From SHZI01 sp963802215 (GTDB taxonomy: Bacteria > Pseudomonadota > Gammaproteobacteria > Steroidobacterales > GCA-2729495): DNA of 64,000 nucleotides. The first letter of the stretch is position 1. Each line of letters begins with the position of its first letter. The position numbers and the translations under genes are program-made. Shown one piece after another: positions 54,054-62,436 of the stretch. The stretch lies in the NCBI GenBank assembly GCA_963802215.1, contig CAWDHQ010000001.1, forward strand, positions 868,001 through 932,000, given 5' to 3'. The notes beneath the pieces are model-generated. The model was given only the letters and a program-made list of their open reading frames with translations. It made no database searches and was not told the DNA's origin.

Positions 54054-56147
54054 TCAGGCGACTGGTATCGCACTTCCCGGTTCATGGACCGGGAGCCAGA
54101 TGAAGAACCGGGTGCCACTCCCGGGCTCCGACTCCACTCGCAGCGAACCGCCCGAGTCCACGACGAACATTCGCGCCTGGTAAGCACCGATGCCCATCCC
54201 CTTGCTGCCCTTGGTGGTATCAAAGGGCCGGAACAGGCGGTCACGGACAAATTCGGGGTCCATTCCGCAGCCGTCATCGGCGATTTCGACCAAAGCGCTG
54301 CCATCGGCTTCTGCCACGCGCACCGTAACGTGACCGTCACGCCGGGTTGCCTCCTGAGCATTCCGGATCAGATGGGCCAGGACCGTCGTGAACCGCTCCC
54401 GATCGATCCAGACATGCACCTCATCCGTCTCTTCCACGAGTTCCGGCACGGGTTCCCGTGACCGACACCGCTCGATCGCATCAGCGACCACGGCGGCGAC
54501 CCGTACGCGTTGCCGCGGGCCAACGGTCTCGCCGCTCTGGAGCTGCTGCAGGAGCTTGTTCATCCGGGCCACCGAGTTGTCGATGGTCGCCATGGCATCC
54601 TCGAAAAACGCGGGATTGCCCTTGTGGCGCGCCGCGTTCTGCACCATCAACGACTGCTGCGCAATGAGGTTCTTGAGATCGTGCATGACGAACGCCGTCA
54701 GCCGGTTGAATGCCTCGAACTGCCGGCCCTCGGCAAGCCGCTGGTCAGCTTCATATTGGGCAAGGAATGCGGCAACCTGCCGGCCCGAGGTCCGCAGGAG
54801 ATCGATCTCCTCGAAAGTCAGGCGGAACGCAGAGCTCGACTGGAACAGCACGATCAGCCCGATCAGCGTCTCATTGCTGATCAGTGGGACGATCAGCAGG
54901 CCCTCGGGGAATGACGACAGCCACTCCGGGCGGAGCAGCCCGCCATAGAGCTCGGGACGCCGAGCAAGTTCGGCCGTGTCAATCGTCCACTGGCGCTCGA
55001 GCATGAACACCAGCGCGGGATCGTCCGGGAGTATGCGCTCCTCCGGCAGAGTCCGGGTGTTCCACCCCGCCGTGGCCGTGAACGCCCCGCCGTCGCCCGC
55101 GCGCATCCACAACACCCCGGCAGGACTACCGACGATCTGGGCGACCCCGCGAATCACGCGTTCCGGAAGCGGCGATCGGGAGTCTGGCGAGACGAGGGTG
55201 TCTATGAGTCGCAACCACTCTTCCCGGTAGTCGTAGCGAAAGGGCAGGAAGTGCTTGCTGACGTAGACGCGCAGCCGCGCGTTGAGCCGTTCCGAGAACA
55301 GCATGAAGCCCATCGGAACCCCAGTCACAAGGGCCAGCAGCAGCGCGGACTGCTGCGCGGCTGCTGGCGCCATGGACCGGAAGACGGGCAAGAGCAAAAG
55401 CACGAGCAGGAGGATGGACAGGGTCGCCAGGAAGCGGGGCGCATAGCTTCGTGCTTCCGGCGACACGAAGATGGCCAGCGACCACTGGGGACGCAAGCGA
55501 AGACCGAACAGCAGCAGCAGGCCGGAGACTGCCAGCGCTGCCGCAGTTCCGCCGAGCAGCGGACGCGGGACCCCCGCCCCCGCCGCCGCAACGATGGCAA
55601 GGGCGGCCTGCGCACCGGCGGCAAGGCCAGAGGCGGCAACCAGGGAGCGGAGAGCGGTCCGGCTCTCGATCGGTGCGTCACGCCCCAGTTGCGCCGCGAG
55701 GGCAAGGCTGACCAGTGCGATGCTTGCGGCGGAGACGCTGAACAGCATTCCCTCCCACGGTGTACCCTCCCGCGATGCGACCCAGGCCATCAGGCCCGAC
55801 GCGCCGAGCATCACCGCCCAGAAGAGCCGCAGCAGGCGCTTGACCACCTCGGGCATGGACTGCTCGTAGGGACCGCTGAGCAGGCGGTGAATCAGTGCAT
55901 ACCAGCTGAACAGGTGGACGACCTGCAGGCCGTAGAAGCCGGCGGAGAAGCCGCCGGCGAAGGCGAAGTACCCCGGCTGTGCGACGAGGACGCCCCAGGC
56001 AATGGAGGTGACGAGAACGCCCAGCAACTGGGTGCGGACCAGCACGCTGCCGGGGGCCAGCAGGACATAGGCACCCACCAGCGCATACACGAGGGCCATG
56101 ACGCCAGCCCACAGCGTCGGATTGAAGAACGTGGCAATCACAGCCAC
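54054..56147 (-). CDS. prsK: PEP-CTERM system histidine kinase PrsK
   Basis: Sensor kinase of 697 residues, partner of PrsR. It has about eight membrane helices in the first 280 residues, a GAF-like domain (about 315-465), then a histidine kinase core with phosphoacceptor His 489 in AFVMHDLKNLIAQQS, an N box (NAQEATRRDG), the ADDGCGMDPEF G1 box and the GSKGMGIGAYQARMFV G2 box. It is 52 bp upstream of prsR on the same strand, so they form an operon. The multi-helix N-terminus with GAF matches the PrsK family. Confidence 0.93.
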   Translation of the reverse strand: MAVIATFFNPTLWAGVMALVYALVGAYVLLAPGSVLVRTQLLGVLVTSIAWGVLVAQPGYFAFAGGFSAGFYGLQVVHLFSWYALIHRLLSGPYEQSMPEVVKRLLRLFWAVMLGASGLMAWVASREGTPWEGMLFSVSAASIALVSLALAAQLGRDAPIESRTALRSLVAASGLAAGAQAALAIVAAAGAGVPRPLLGGTAAALAVSGLLLLFGLRLRPQWSLAIFVSPEARSYAPRFLATLSILLLVLLLLPVFRSMAPAAAQQSALLLALVTGVPMGFMLFSERLNARLRVYVSKHFLPFRYDYREEWLRLIDTLVSPDSRSPLPERVIRGVAQIVGSPAGVLWMRAGDGGAFTATAGWNTRTLPEERILPDDPALVFMLERQWTIDTAELARRPELYGGLLRPEWLSSFPEGLLIVPLISNETLIGLIVLFQSSSAFRLTFEEIDLLRTSGRQVAAFLAQYEADQRLAEGRQFEAFNRLTAFVMHDLKNLIAQQSLMVQNAARHKGNPAFFEDAMATIDNSVARMNKLLQQLQSGETVGPRQRVRVAAVVADAIERCRSREPVPELVEETDEVHVWIDRERFTTVLAHLIRNAQEATRRDGHVTVRVAEADGSALVEIADDGCGMDPEFVRDRLFRPFDTTKGSKGMGIGAYQARMFVVDSGGSLRVESEPGSGTRFFIWLPVHEPGSAIPVA

Positions 56148-56241
56148 ATCATAATGCCAATCCAGTCATATGGTTAGCGCGCACTTCACGAACCTGTCGC
56201 AGAACCGGCGGCAGCGGATGCCGACACGACGGACAGGCACA

Positions 56242-56317
56242 TGGCGTCCCCACGGGGATTCGAACCCCGGTTACCGCCGTGAAAGGGCGATGTCCTAGGC
56301 CTCTAGACGATGGGGAC
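56242..56317 (-). tRNA. tRNA-Glu (anticodon TTC)
   Basis: Minus-strand cloverleaf of 76 bases including an encoded CCA. It begins GTCCCCATCGTCTAGAGG, has anticodon loop CTTTCAC with TTC, and T-arm GGGGTTCGAATCCCC. The acceptor pairs GTCCCCA with TGGGGAC. It follows tRNA-Ala and gltX, so the glutamate synthetase and its tRNA are adjacent. Confidence 0.97.
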
Positions 56318-56356
56318 CGGTCGCAAATGCTTAGGCGCGGCGCGCGTGAGAAAGTC

Positions 56357-56432
<76 letters not shown>

Positions 56433-56451
56433 ACACGGCTGGCGCGGCAAT

Positions 56452-57861
56452 CTACGCGACCGTGCTGGAATCTGTCAAGGAAAGCGCCCTGCCGAGGCGC
56501 TGCAGAGCCTTTTCCCGGCCCAGGAGTTCGAGCGTGACGTCGATCGGGGGTGACACGGTCCCGCCCGTCACTGCAACGCGCACAGGCTGGCCAAGCTTGC
56601 CAAAGCCAATACCGGAATCCGTGGCTACCGCCGTCATCACGCCGTGAATCTCGCCGCGCGTCCAGCTGGTCAGCGCACCCAGCCGCGTCGCCAGCAGAGC
56701 CAGCGGCGTCCCTATGGCAGGCGTCAGATGCTTCCGGACGGCAGCGGCGTCGACCTGCAGGGGCTCCCGGTAGAGGTAAGCGGCGCCTTCCGCCAGCTCG
56801 CGCAGCGTCGAGGCCCGTTCCCGGTACGCCTCGATCACGGCCAGGGACGAAGGACCCTGTGCAGGATCCAGCCCTGCACGCTGCAGCTGCCGCTCGAATT
56901 CCGCTTCCAGACTGGCCGGCGGACTGCTCTTCAGGTACTGCTGATTGAGCCACCTGAGCTTTTCGCCGTCGAAACGTGATGCGGACGCGTTGACAGCACC
57001 GATATCGAACAGCCGGATCATTTCGTCGCGGGAAAACAGCTCCTGGTCACCGTGGGCCCAGCCGAGGCGCACGAGGTAGTTGAGCAAGGCATCCGGAAGG
57101 AACCCCTCATCCCGGTACTCGAGCACATTGACTGCGCCGTGGCGCTTGGAGAGTTTGGCGCCGTCGCTGCCCAGGATCATCGGCAGATGGCCGTAGGCAG
57201 GCACCGGATAGCCCAGCGCCCGGATCATGTGCATCTGCCGTGGCGTATTGTTGAGGTGGTCATCACCGCGAATGACGTGGGTGATCCCCATATCGCCGTC
57301 GTCCACGACAACCCCGAAATGGAACGTGGGCGTGCCGTCCGAGCGCATGAGGATGAGGTCGTCCAGCTCGGAATTCTGGAACTCGACGCGGCCCCTAACC
57401 AGGTCTTCGACGACGGTGACGCCATCGGCCGGGGTCCGGAATCGAAGCACCGGCTCGACGCCAGGCACGGGCCCGGCACGGTCCCGGCATCGGCCGTCAT
57501 AACGCGGATTCTCGCCCCGGGCCATCTGGGCAGCCCGCCGGGCCTCCAGTTCCTCGCGGGTGCAGTAGCAGCGATAGGCCTTGCCCTCCCGCAGAAGTCG
57601 ATCGGCGACTTCTGCGTAGCGCTCAAAGCGCCGGGTCTGGTAATAGGGCCCCTCGTCGTGATCCAGGCGCAGCCAGGCCAGGCCATCAAGTATCGCGTCC
57701 ACGGCCGCCTGGGTGGAACGCTCCCGGTCCGTGTCCTCGATGCGGAGAACGAACTGGCCACCGTGGTGGCGGGCATAGAGCCAGGAGAACAGCGCGGTCC
57801 GCACTCCCCCGATGTGCAGGAAGCCCGTCGGGCTCGGGGCAAAGCGTGTCTTGACCGTCAT
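56452..57861 (-). CDS. gltX: Glutamyl-tRNA synthetase
   Basis: Class I synthetase that charges tRNA-Glu. The 469-residue product begins MTVKTRFAPSPTGFLHIGG with the HIGH-type motif, has the zinc-binding-like CYCTREELEARR region, IRGDDHLNNTPRQ and the KLSKRHG (KMSKS-type) motif. ATG 57861 was preferred to ATG 57888 because the family starts directly before VKTRFAPSPTG. It precedes tRNA-Ala and tRNA-Glu. Confidence 0.98.
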   Translation of the reverse strand: MTVKTRFAPSPTGFLHIGGVRTALFSWLYARHHGGQFVLRIEDTDRERSTQAAVDAILDGLAWLRLDHDEGPYYQTRRFERYAEVADRLLREGKAYRCYCTREELEARRAAQMARGENPRYDGRCRDRAGPVPGVEPVLRFRTPADGVTVVEDLVRGRVEFQNSELDDLILMRSDGTPTFHFGVVVDDGDMGITHVIRGDDHLNNTPRQMHMIRALGYPVPAYGHLPMILGSDGAKLSKRHGAVNVLEYRDEGFLPDALLNYLVRLGWAHGDQELFSRDEMIRLFDIGAVNASASRFDGEKLRWLNQQYLKSSPPASLEAEFERQLQRAGLDPAQGPSSLAVIEAYRERASTLRELAEGAAYLYREPLQVDAAAVRKHLTPAIGTPLALLATRLGALTSWTRGEIHGVMTAVATDSGIGFGKLGQPVRVAVTGGTVSPPIDVTLELLGREKALQRLGRALSLTDSSTVA

Positions 57862-57937
57862 GTCGACCTTCGCATGGGAGTGTTGCATCGGATTTTATCC
57901 GGATTGTTGGCACACTGCCGGAATGCAGGAGCCCAGA

Positions 57938-58618
57938 ATGCTGGAGATCCGCGCGGCCATCGCCCGAATGCTGCCGGAAGGGGTAGTTGCGAGCGCCGGC
58001 ACCATTGCCGACCCTGTCGCACCACTGGCAGCGGCGGAGCTGGCTTCGACGGGCCGAATGAGCCCCCGACGGCTGCAGGAGTTCACTGCCGGCCGGGGCC
58101 ACGCGAGGAGTGTGCTTGAGCAATTGGGGCAGCGCTTGCCGGAAGTGGCAGTAGGGCCCGACAGGAGCCCGCTGTGGCCCGCCGGCTTCGTGGGCAGCAT
58201 CTCCCACGCCGGCGACCTGGTGCTCGCCGTCGCAGCACGATCGTCGGCACTGCGCGCCATCGGTGTCGATCTCGAGCCGGCTGTGCCGCTGGATGCGGAA
58301 CTTCTGCAACGGGTTTGCCGGCCCGAGGAATTGGCCCGACTGGCCACGTCGGCAGCACCGTCCCATCGGGCCAAACTGATCTTCAGCGCGAAGGAGAGCG
58401 TCTACAAGTGCATTGCGCCCCTCACTGGTGCGTTCCTTGAATTCGAGGACGTGGAAATACTCTTCGCGGCGGGAGAACGGCAGTTCCTCGCCCGCGGCCA
58501 CGGAGGGGCTGCGGCACTGCTCGCGCCCTCAACGCTGGCAGGGGCATTTGTCGAGGCCGGGGGCTACTGGGTGACAGCGGCCTGGCAGACGCAGCCAACG
58601 GGCCAGGGTCAGGATTGA
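57938..58618 (+). CDS. 4'-phosphopantetheinyl transferase (EntD-like)
   Basis: Transfers phosphopantetheine from CoA to carrier proteins. The 226-residue product has the EntD-type motifs: GFVGSISHAGDL, AIGVDLEPAVPL (metal-binding Asp/Glu) and IFSAKESVYKCIAP. ATG 57938 is preceded by AGGAG at good spacing. It overlaps the 3' end of the convergent WecA-like gene by 10 bp. No siderophore or polyketide gene is visible nearby, so the substrate carrier is unknown. Confidence 0.9.
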   Translation: MLEIRAAIARMLPEGVVASAGTIADPVAPLAAAELASTGRMSPRRLQEFTAGRGHARSVLEQLGQRLPEVAVGPDRSPLWPAGFVGSISHAGDLVLAVAARSSALRAIGVDLEPAVPLDAELLQRVCRPEELARLATSAAPSHRAKLIFSAKESVYKCIAPLTGAFLEFEDVEILFAAGERQFLARGHGGAAALLAPSTLAGAFVEAGGYWVTAAWQTQPTGQGQD

Positions 58619-59883
58619 GGTCGGCCGGTTGGCGCTACCGAACCCCGCCCGGCAACCGGCGCCATGGCGTCGATTGGGCGGCGCAACACCGGTTCAGCGT
58701 CGGCGCCCGGCTCTGTTGCAGGCTGTTCCGAGCGCCGATCGACGCCCGAGCGCCGTTCCGGCCCCGTATAGCCGGTGTTCATGCCCTGCCGGCGATCACC
58801 GGCGCCCTGGCGGCGGCAGATGGGGGTACGTAGGAAGCGCATTACCTTCCACGCGTGACTGATCATCCAGAAGTACCCAATCCCGGTCAGCAGGAAAGCC
58901 AGGGCGACGACCAGCTCGGGGATCCGGAAATAGATACTGGCAAGCCCGATGAAGACGCCACAGCTGGCAACACCCGTCATCACCAGCACGGTTTCGTTCA
59001 CGGAGTAGCCGGCCAGGAGGAAGATGTGATGCAGGTGTTCCCTGTCCGCCGCAAAGGGCGATCGCCCCTTCAGTATCCGGCGGAGCATCATTGAGACGGC
59101 ATCGAAGATAGGAATCATCAGGAACCAGAGCGCAGACGCCGGTGGCAGAGCTCGCGACTGGCCCTGTGACAACGCGATCGCATACCAGGTGAGGGCGAAG
59201 CCGAGAAACATGCTGCCGGCGTCGCCCATGAATATCGAAGCCCGTTCCCTACCAAGCAGGCGGAGATTGAAGAGCAGGAACGCGAGGATGCCCGTGCCCA
59301 GGATCGGCAGCAGGGCCGTGTCTGCGGGGATGCCCCAGGTGTATGCGGCAAGGATCAGCCCCGAGAGCGACGTGAGGGTGAGGCTGCCGCTGAGCCCGTC
59401 GAGTCCGTCACACATATTCAGGGCGTTGATGACACCCAGGGTGGCGAAGACGGTAAAGGGCACCGCGAATATCCCAAGATCGACCAGTTCGCCCCCGGGC
59501 ATCATCAACCCCAGGTCCTTCAGGACGACTCCGGCGCCGAAGATCATCAGCAGGGCAGCCAACACCTGGGCCACGAATCGGACGGCGGGCGAGAGTTCGA
59601 GGAAATCGTCGACCACCCCCACCGCCACCAGCAGGAACCCGGCGCCAAAGAAACTGTAAACCTCGCGCTGACTCAGGGGAATCGGCCCGTCCTTGCACAG
59701 GAAGAAGCCCAACCCGAGGCCGCCGAAGATCGCCAGCCCGCCGACCAGGGGCGTCGGAGACCGGTGACTTTTCCGCTCGTTGGGAATGTCCACGAGACCC
59801 ACGCGAACTGCCACGGGACGAAGCACAACGATCAGGAGGATCGTTGCGACGAGTGCAACCAGGGGTGCGAACTCCGGGGCCAT
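58609..59883 (-). CDS. WecA-like polyprenyl-phosphate glycosyl-1-phosphate transferase with basic tail
   Basis: Integral membrane enzyme of the MraY/WecA family, 424 residues with about eleven helices. It would attach a sugar-1-phosphate to undecaprenyl phosphate to start a polysaccharide. Family motifs are GVVDDFLELSP, NALNMCDGLDGLSG, FMGDAGSMFLGF and the cytosolic EHLHHIFL histidine motif of WecA types. Beyond the membrane domain (about residue 345 on) is an unusual basic tail with RRQGAGDRRQG and TGPERRSGVDRRSE. The ATG 59883 has no clear ribosome-binding site; an in-frame stop two codons upstream fixes the limit. It faces away from the exopolysaccharide export gene. Confidence 0.9.
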   Translation of the reverse strand: MAPEFAPLVALVATILLIVVLRPVAVRVGLVDIPNERKSHRSPTPLVGGLAIFGGLGLGFFLCKDGPIPLSQREVYSFFGAGFLLVAVGVVDDFLELSPAVRFVAQVLAALLMIFGAGVVLKDLGLMMPGGELVDLGIFAVPFTVFATLGVINALNMCDGLDGLSGSLTLTSLSGLILAAYTWGIPADTALLPILGTGILAFLLFNLRLLGRERASIFMGDAGSMFLGFALTWYAIALSQGQSRALPPASALWFLMIPIFDAVSMMLRRILKGRSPFAADREHLHHIFLLAGYSVNETVLVMTGVASCGVFIGLASIYFRIPELVVALAFLLTGIGYFWMISHAWKVMRFLRTPICRRQGAGDRRQGMNTGYTGPERRSGVDRRSEQPATEPGADAEPVLRRPIDAMAPVAGRGSVAPTGRPQS

Positions 59884-60214
59884 GCTTTACGTAAACACTA
59901 CGGCAAGCTGGACACTAGGCCCGATACGCGAGGTTGTCTGCGACTCGTCTCACAGGGTCCCTCCCCCAGGCCCGCTGCGACAGGGAAATTGCGACGACCT
60001 AGCATCGCAGCAAGCCAAAAAGGCCAGTACAATCACAGTTCAAGTGTATATCGCTGGCGTGGCGCAGGTGACCAAGCTATCCATTCGGTAATGTCCGGAC
60101 CCGAGCCGGCCGGCAGTACCGATGGGGAAGCCTTTACCTAAATGCGCCCAGTAGTGTCCCACGGCCACGGTGAGGCTTCGCCCCGCACGGGGTCCTTAAG
60201 TCAGGAGTGACGAA
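59884..60214. other. 331-bp divergent intergenic region
   Basis: Separates the WecA-like gene (minus) from the export gene (plus) and should contain both promoters. A perfect 10-base palindrome TTTACGTAAA lies at 59886-59895, two bases before the WecA-like start codon. I found no convincing sigma-70 box pair nor a full sigma-54 TGGC-N8-TGC box towards either gene, and no open reading frame of note. A GCCCCGCACGGGGT hairpin lies at about 60180-60193 before the export gene. Confidence 0.6.
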
Positions 60215-60817
60215 ATGAGCAACGGATTACGCGCTGCCGCCCTCGGGGTGATGGTTGCCGGCCTGGCACTGACGGGCCCGGTCCTGGGGGCCGACAACGC
60301 TCCGGCGGGTGCAGCACCGGCAGCAACCGACGCTGGCGGTTATGCAGTGAACCCGGGCGACATCCTGGAAATCTCGGTCTGGAAGGAAGAGGACCTCCTG
60401 AAACAGGTGGTAGTCCGTCCGGATGGCTACTTTTCCTTTCCCCTGACTGGCGACATACGCGCCGAGGGGCGGACGGTCGAGGACGTGCGCCGGGACGTGG
60501 CGAGCCGGGTGTCGCGTTTCGTCCCGGACCCCGTCGTCAGCGTCGCCGTCCTGGAACCGCGGGGCAGCAAGGTCTACGTGATTGGCCAGGTGAATCGTCC
60601 CGGGGAGTACCCGGTCACTCGCTTCGTTGACGTCGTCCAGGCGGTCAGTATGGCGAGCGGGTTCACACCTTTTGCCCAGCTCGACAGCATCAAGATCCTC
60701 CGCCGGGAAGGCGAGACCCAGATTGCGATCCCCTTCTCCTACGGGGACATCGCCGCAGGTAAGCGCCTGCAGCAGAACATAGTGCTCGTGCCCGGCGACA
60801 CCGTGCTGGTGCCGTGA
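60215..60817 (+). CDS. Polysaccharide export protein, XrtA/PEP-CTERM type
   Basis: Wza-related periplasmic/outer-membrane export component of 200 residues. It has a Sec signal peptide (about 1-25, ending VLGA) with no lipobox cysteine, a poly-export domain (about 43-115, YAVNPGDILEISVWKEEDL) and one SLBB domain (about 118-195, VYVIGQVNRPGEYPV). The small size and single SLBB match the export protein of exosortase-A polysaccharide loci. Ribosome-binding site AGGAG precedes the ATG. The next gene starts inside its stop codon. Confidence 0.92.
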   Translation: MSNGLRAAALGVMVAGLALTGPVLGADNAPAGAAPAATDAGGYAVNPGDILEISVWKEEDLLKQVVVRPDGYFSFPLTGDIRAEGRTVEDVRRDVASRVSRFVPDPVVSVAVLEPRGSKVYVIGQVNRPGEYPVTRFVDVVQAVSMASGFTPFAQLDSIKILRREGETQIAIPFSYGDIAAGKRLQQNIVLVPGDTVLVP

Positions 60818-62178
60818 CAAGGCTCAGCGATCCTGCGCGACGCGGCCTGGCGGCGCTCCTGCTGGCCGCGACGCCGGCCGCGCCGGCATTCGCCTATTGG
60901 GAACTGATCCCACAGGTCGAAGCCGGCCTCACGTTCGAGAACAACCCCCGCTACATCAGCGACGAAGAACGGCAGGCGGTGCTCGCGCTGAATCCCGACG
61001 CGGCGGACAACGTAATGGGCATCTTTGTCGATGCCCGTCTCGAAGGCAGCTACAAGACTCCGAGCACGGAGGTCTCGCTCACGCCGCGTATCCGCGAGAC
61101 GAACTACCTGAAGAGCAACAAGGATCTCAACGACGACGACTGGTATGTAGATTTCGTGGCGACCCGCAGCGGCATCCTCGGCAATGTCGGGCTGACCGCC
61201 AGCTACCAGGAAACCGGAGTGCGCACCAGCGAGTTTGAGAGCGCCATTCCGAACGACCCGGACGCCCCACTGCCCGTTACCGACGGATCCGGAAGGTTCA
61301 GTGACGACACCCGACAAACCTGGGATGTCCAGCCGTCCGTCAGCTACCAGCTCTCGCCCCGCAATCTGCTGGGCGTTACGGGCCTGATTTCGGAAACCAC
61401 CTATGACGAGCAGCGCGAAGAACTGCTGGCCTCGCGAAGCTACCTGGACTACAACTACTCCTCGGTGGAAGTCTCGCTGCGGCACGTTCTGGATGCCAAC
61501 AACTACTTTGCCCTCGCCCTCAATGGCGGCAACTTCCTTGCCGAGGAACCGGGACGCCTGTTCGAGAACTCTACCGATTCCTTCGGCATAACCGCAGCCT
61601 ACAATCGGGCGTTCTCCGACACCCTCACGGGAACCCTCACCGTGGGCGTCACCAGGAGTTCCGTCGACGTCTCGGGACTGCTCGGCGGCTTCGACCCACT
61701 GACCGGTGCGCCGTGCCTGCCGTCAGCCCCCTGCTCCACGAGCAACGAGGAACGGAACTTCGTTGGCAGCCTGGACCTCCGCAAGCGGTCCGAACTCACC
61801 ACCCTGAACTTCTCGGTCAGCAGCCAGATAGCCCCGCGGTCAGACGGGACTGAGGTGGTCCAGGAACAGGCACGCTTCTTCATGGTCCGCACCCTGACCA
61901 GCCGACTCAGCGGCACGTTCGGCGCCATCTACAGCCAGGAGTCGGCGGTAGGCCAGATCTTCCAGCCGGAAACAGCCACCATCGGGTTCGCCCGCCAGGA
62001 CCGTACCTACATCACACTCGAGCCTGGCGTTGCCTGGCAACTGACCAAGACACTGTCGGTGTTTGGAAACTACGCGTACATCTCGAATGATACCGACGTG
62101 CCGTCAGGTAACGTCCAGGAGACCAACAACCGGCTGTTCCTGGGCGTCCGGTACCGGGGAGTTGGGCTACGGCGCTGA
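60814..62178 (+). CDS. Outer-membrane beta-barrel protein, PEP-CTERM system-associated
   Basis: A 454-residue predicted barrel with a signal peptide (about 1-27, ending PAFA). The body has alternating hydrophobic strands ending in aromatic residues, e.g. ILGNVGLTASYQETGV, YNRAFSDTLTGTLTVGV and the C-terminal NRLFLGVRYRGVGLRR. This fits the large PEP-CTERM-associated outer-membrane family found after the export gene in XrtA loci; it may form the exit channel for polysaccharide. It starts with GTG overlapping the previous stop (GTGA). Confidence 0.85.
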   Translation: MTRLSDPARRGLAALLLAATPAAPAFAYWELIPQVEAGLTFENNPRYISDEERQAVLALNPDAADNVMGIFVDARLEGSYKTPSTEVSLTPRIRETNYLKSNKDLNDDDWYVDFVATRSGILGNVGLTASYQETGVRTSEFESAIPNDPDAPLPVTDGSGRFSDDTRQTWDVQPSVSYQLSPRNLLGVTGLISETTYDEQREELLASRSYLDYNYSSVEVSLRHVLDANNYFALALNGGNFLAEEPGRLFENSTDSFGITAAYNRAFSDTLTGTLTVGVTRSSVDVSGLLGGFDPLTGAPCLPSAPCSTSNEERNFVGSLDLRKRSELTTLNFSVSSQIAPRSDGTEVVQEQARFFMVRTLTSRLSGTFGAIYSQESAVGQIFQPETATIGFARQDRTYITLEPGVAWQLTKTLSVFGNYAYISNDTDVPSGNVQETNNRLFLGVRYRGVGLRR

Positions 62179-62198
62179 GCCCCAAGAGGGGAAACTGA

Positions 62199-62273
62199 TG
62201 GTGGGCGATGAGTGGATTGAACACTCGACCTCTGCTGTGTGAAAGCAGCGCTCTACCACTGAGCTAATCGCCC
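62199..62273 (-). tRNA. tRNA-Val (anticodon CAC)
   Basis: Minus-strand tRNA of 75 bases with encoded CCA. Acceptor GGGCGAT pairs with ATCGCCC; D-arm AGCTCAGTGGTAGAGC; anticodon stem CTGCT/AGCAG around loop TTCACAC, giving CAC (valine, GUG codons); T-arm GAGTG-TTCAATC-CACTC. It lies against the strand of the surrounding exopolysaccharide genes. Confidence 0.95.
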
Positions 62274-62282
62274 CAACCAGGA

Positions 62283-62311
62283 ATAATATATGCACTCCGT
62301 CGTCCCGGCAA
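62283..62311 (-). promoter_or_regulatory. Probable sigma-70 promoter of tRNA-Val
   Basis: Minus-strand TTGCCG (62311-62306) and TATTAT (62288-62283) with a 17-base spacer. The predicted start is within a few bases of the tRNA 5' end, as is typical for tRNA genes. Confidence 0.62.
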
Positions 62312-62436
62312 AGCCAGCAGCCAGACTCGGGCCTTCAGACCTTTTGTCCGCCTGAGCAACGACTTGCGGTCCGCGTATACTTTACTCCAACCAGATCGGT
62401 TGACCTAGCCAGGGGCTACATTCGCCAGCGCATTCG

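Noticed and set aside
60040..60110. Possible sigma-54 promoter (TGGCGTGGCGCAGG) before the export gene
   Set aside because: The GG and GC dinucleotides do not have the required -24/-12 spacing, and the position is over 130 bp from the start codon.
62179..62198. CCCC-AAGA-GGGG hairpin after the beta-barrel gene as a terminator
   Set aside because: Only four base pairs and no T-run on either strand.
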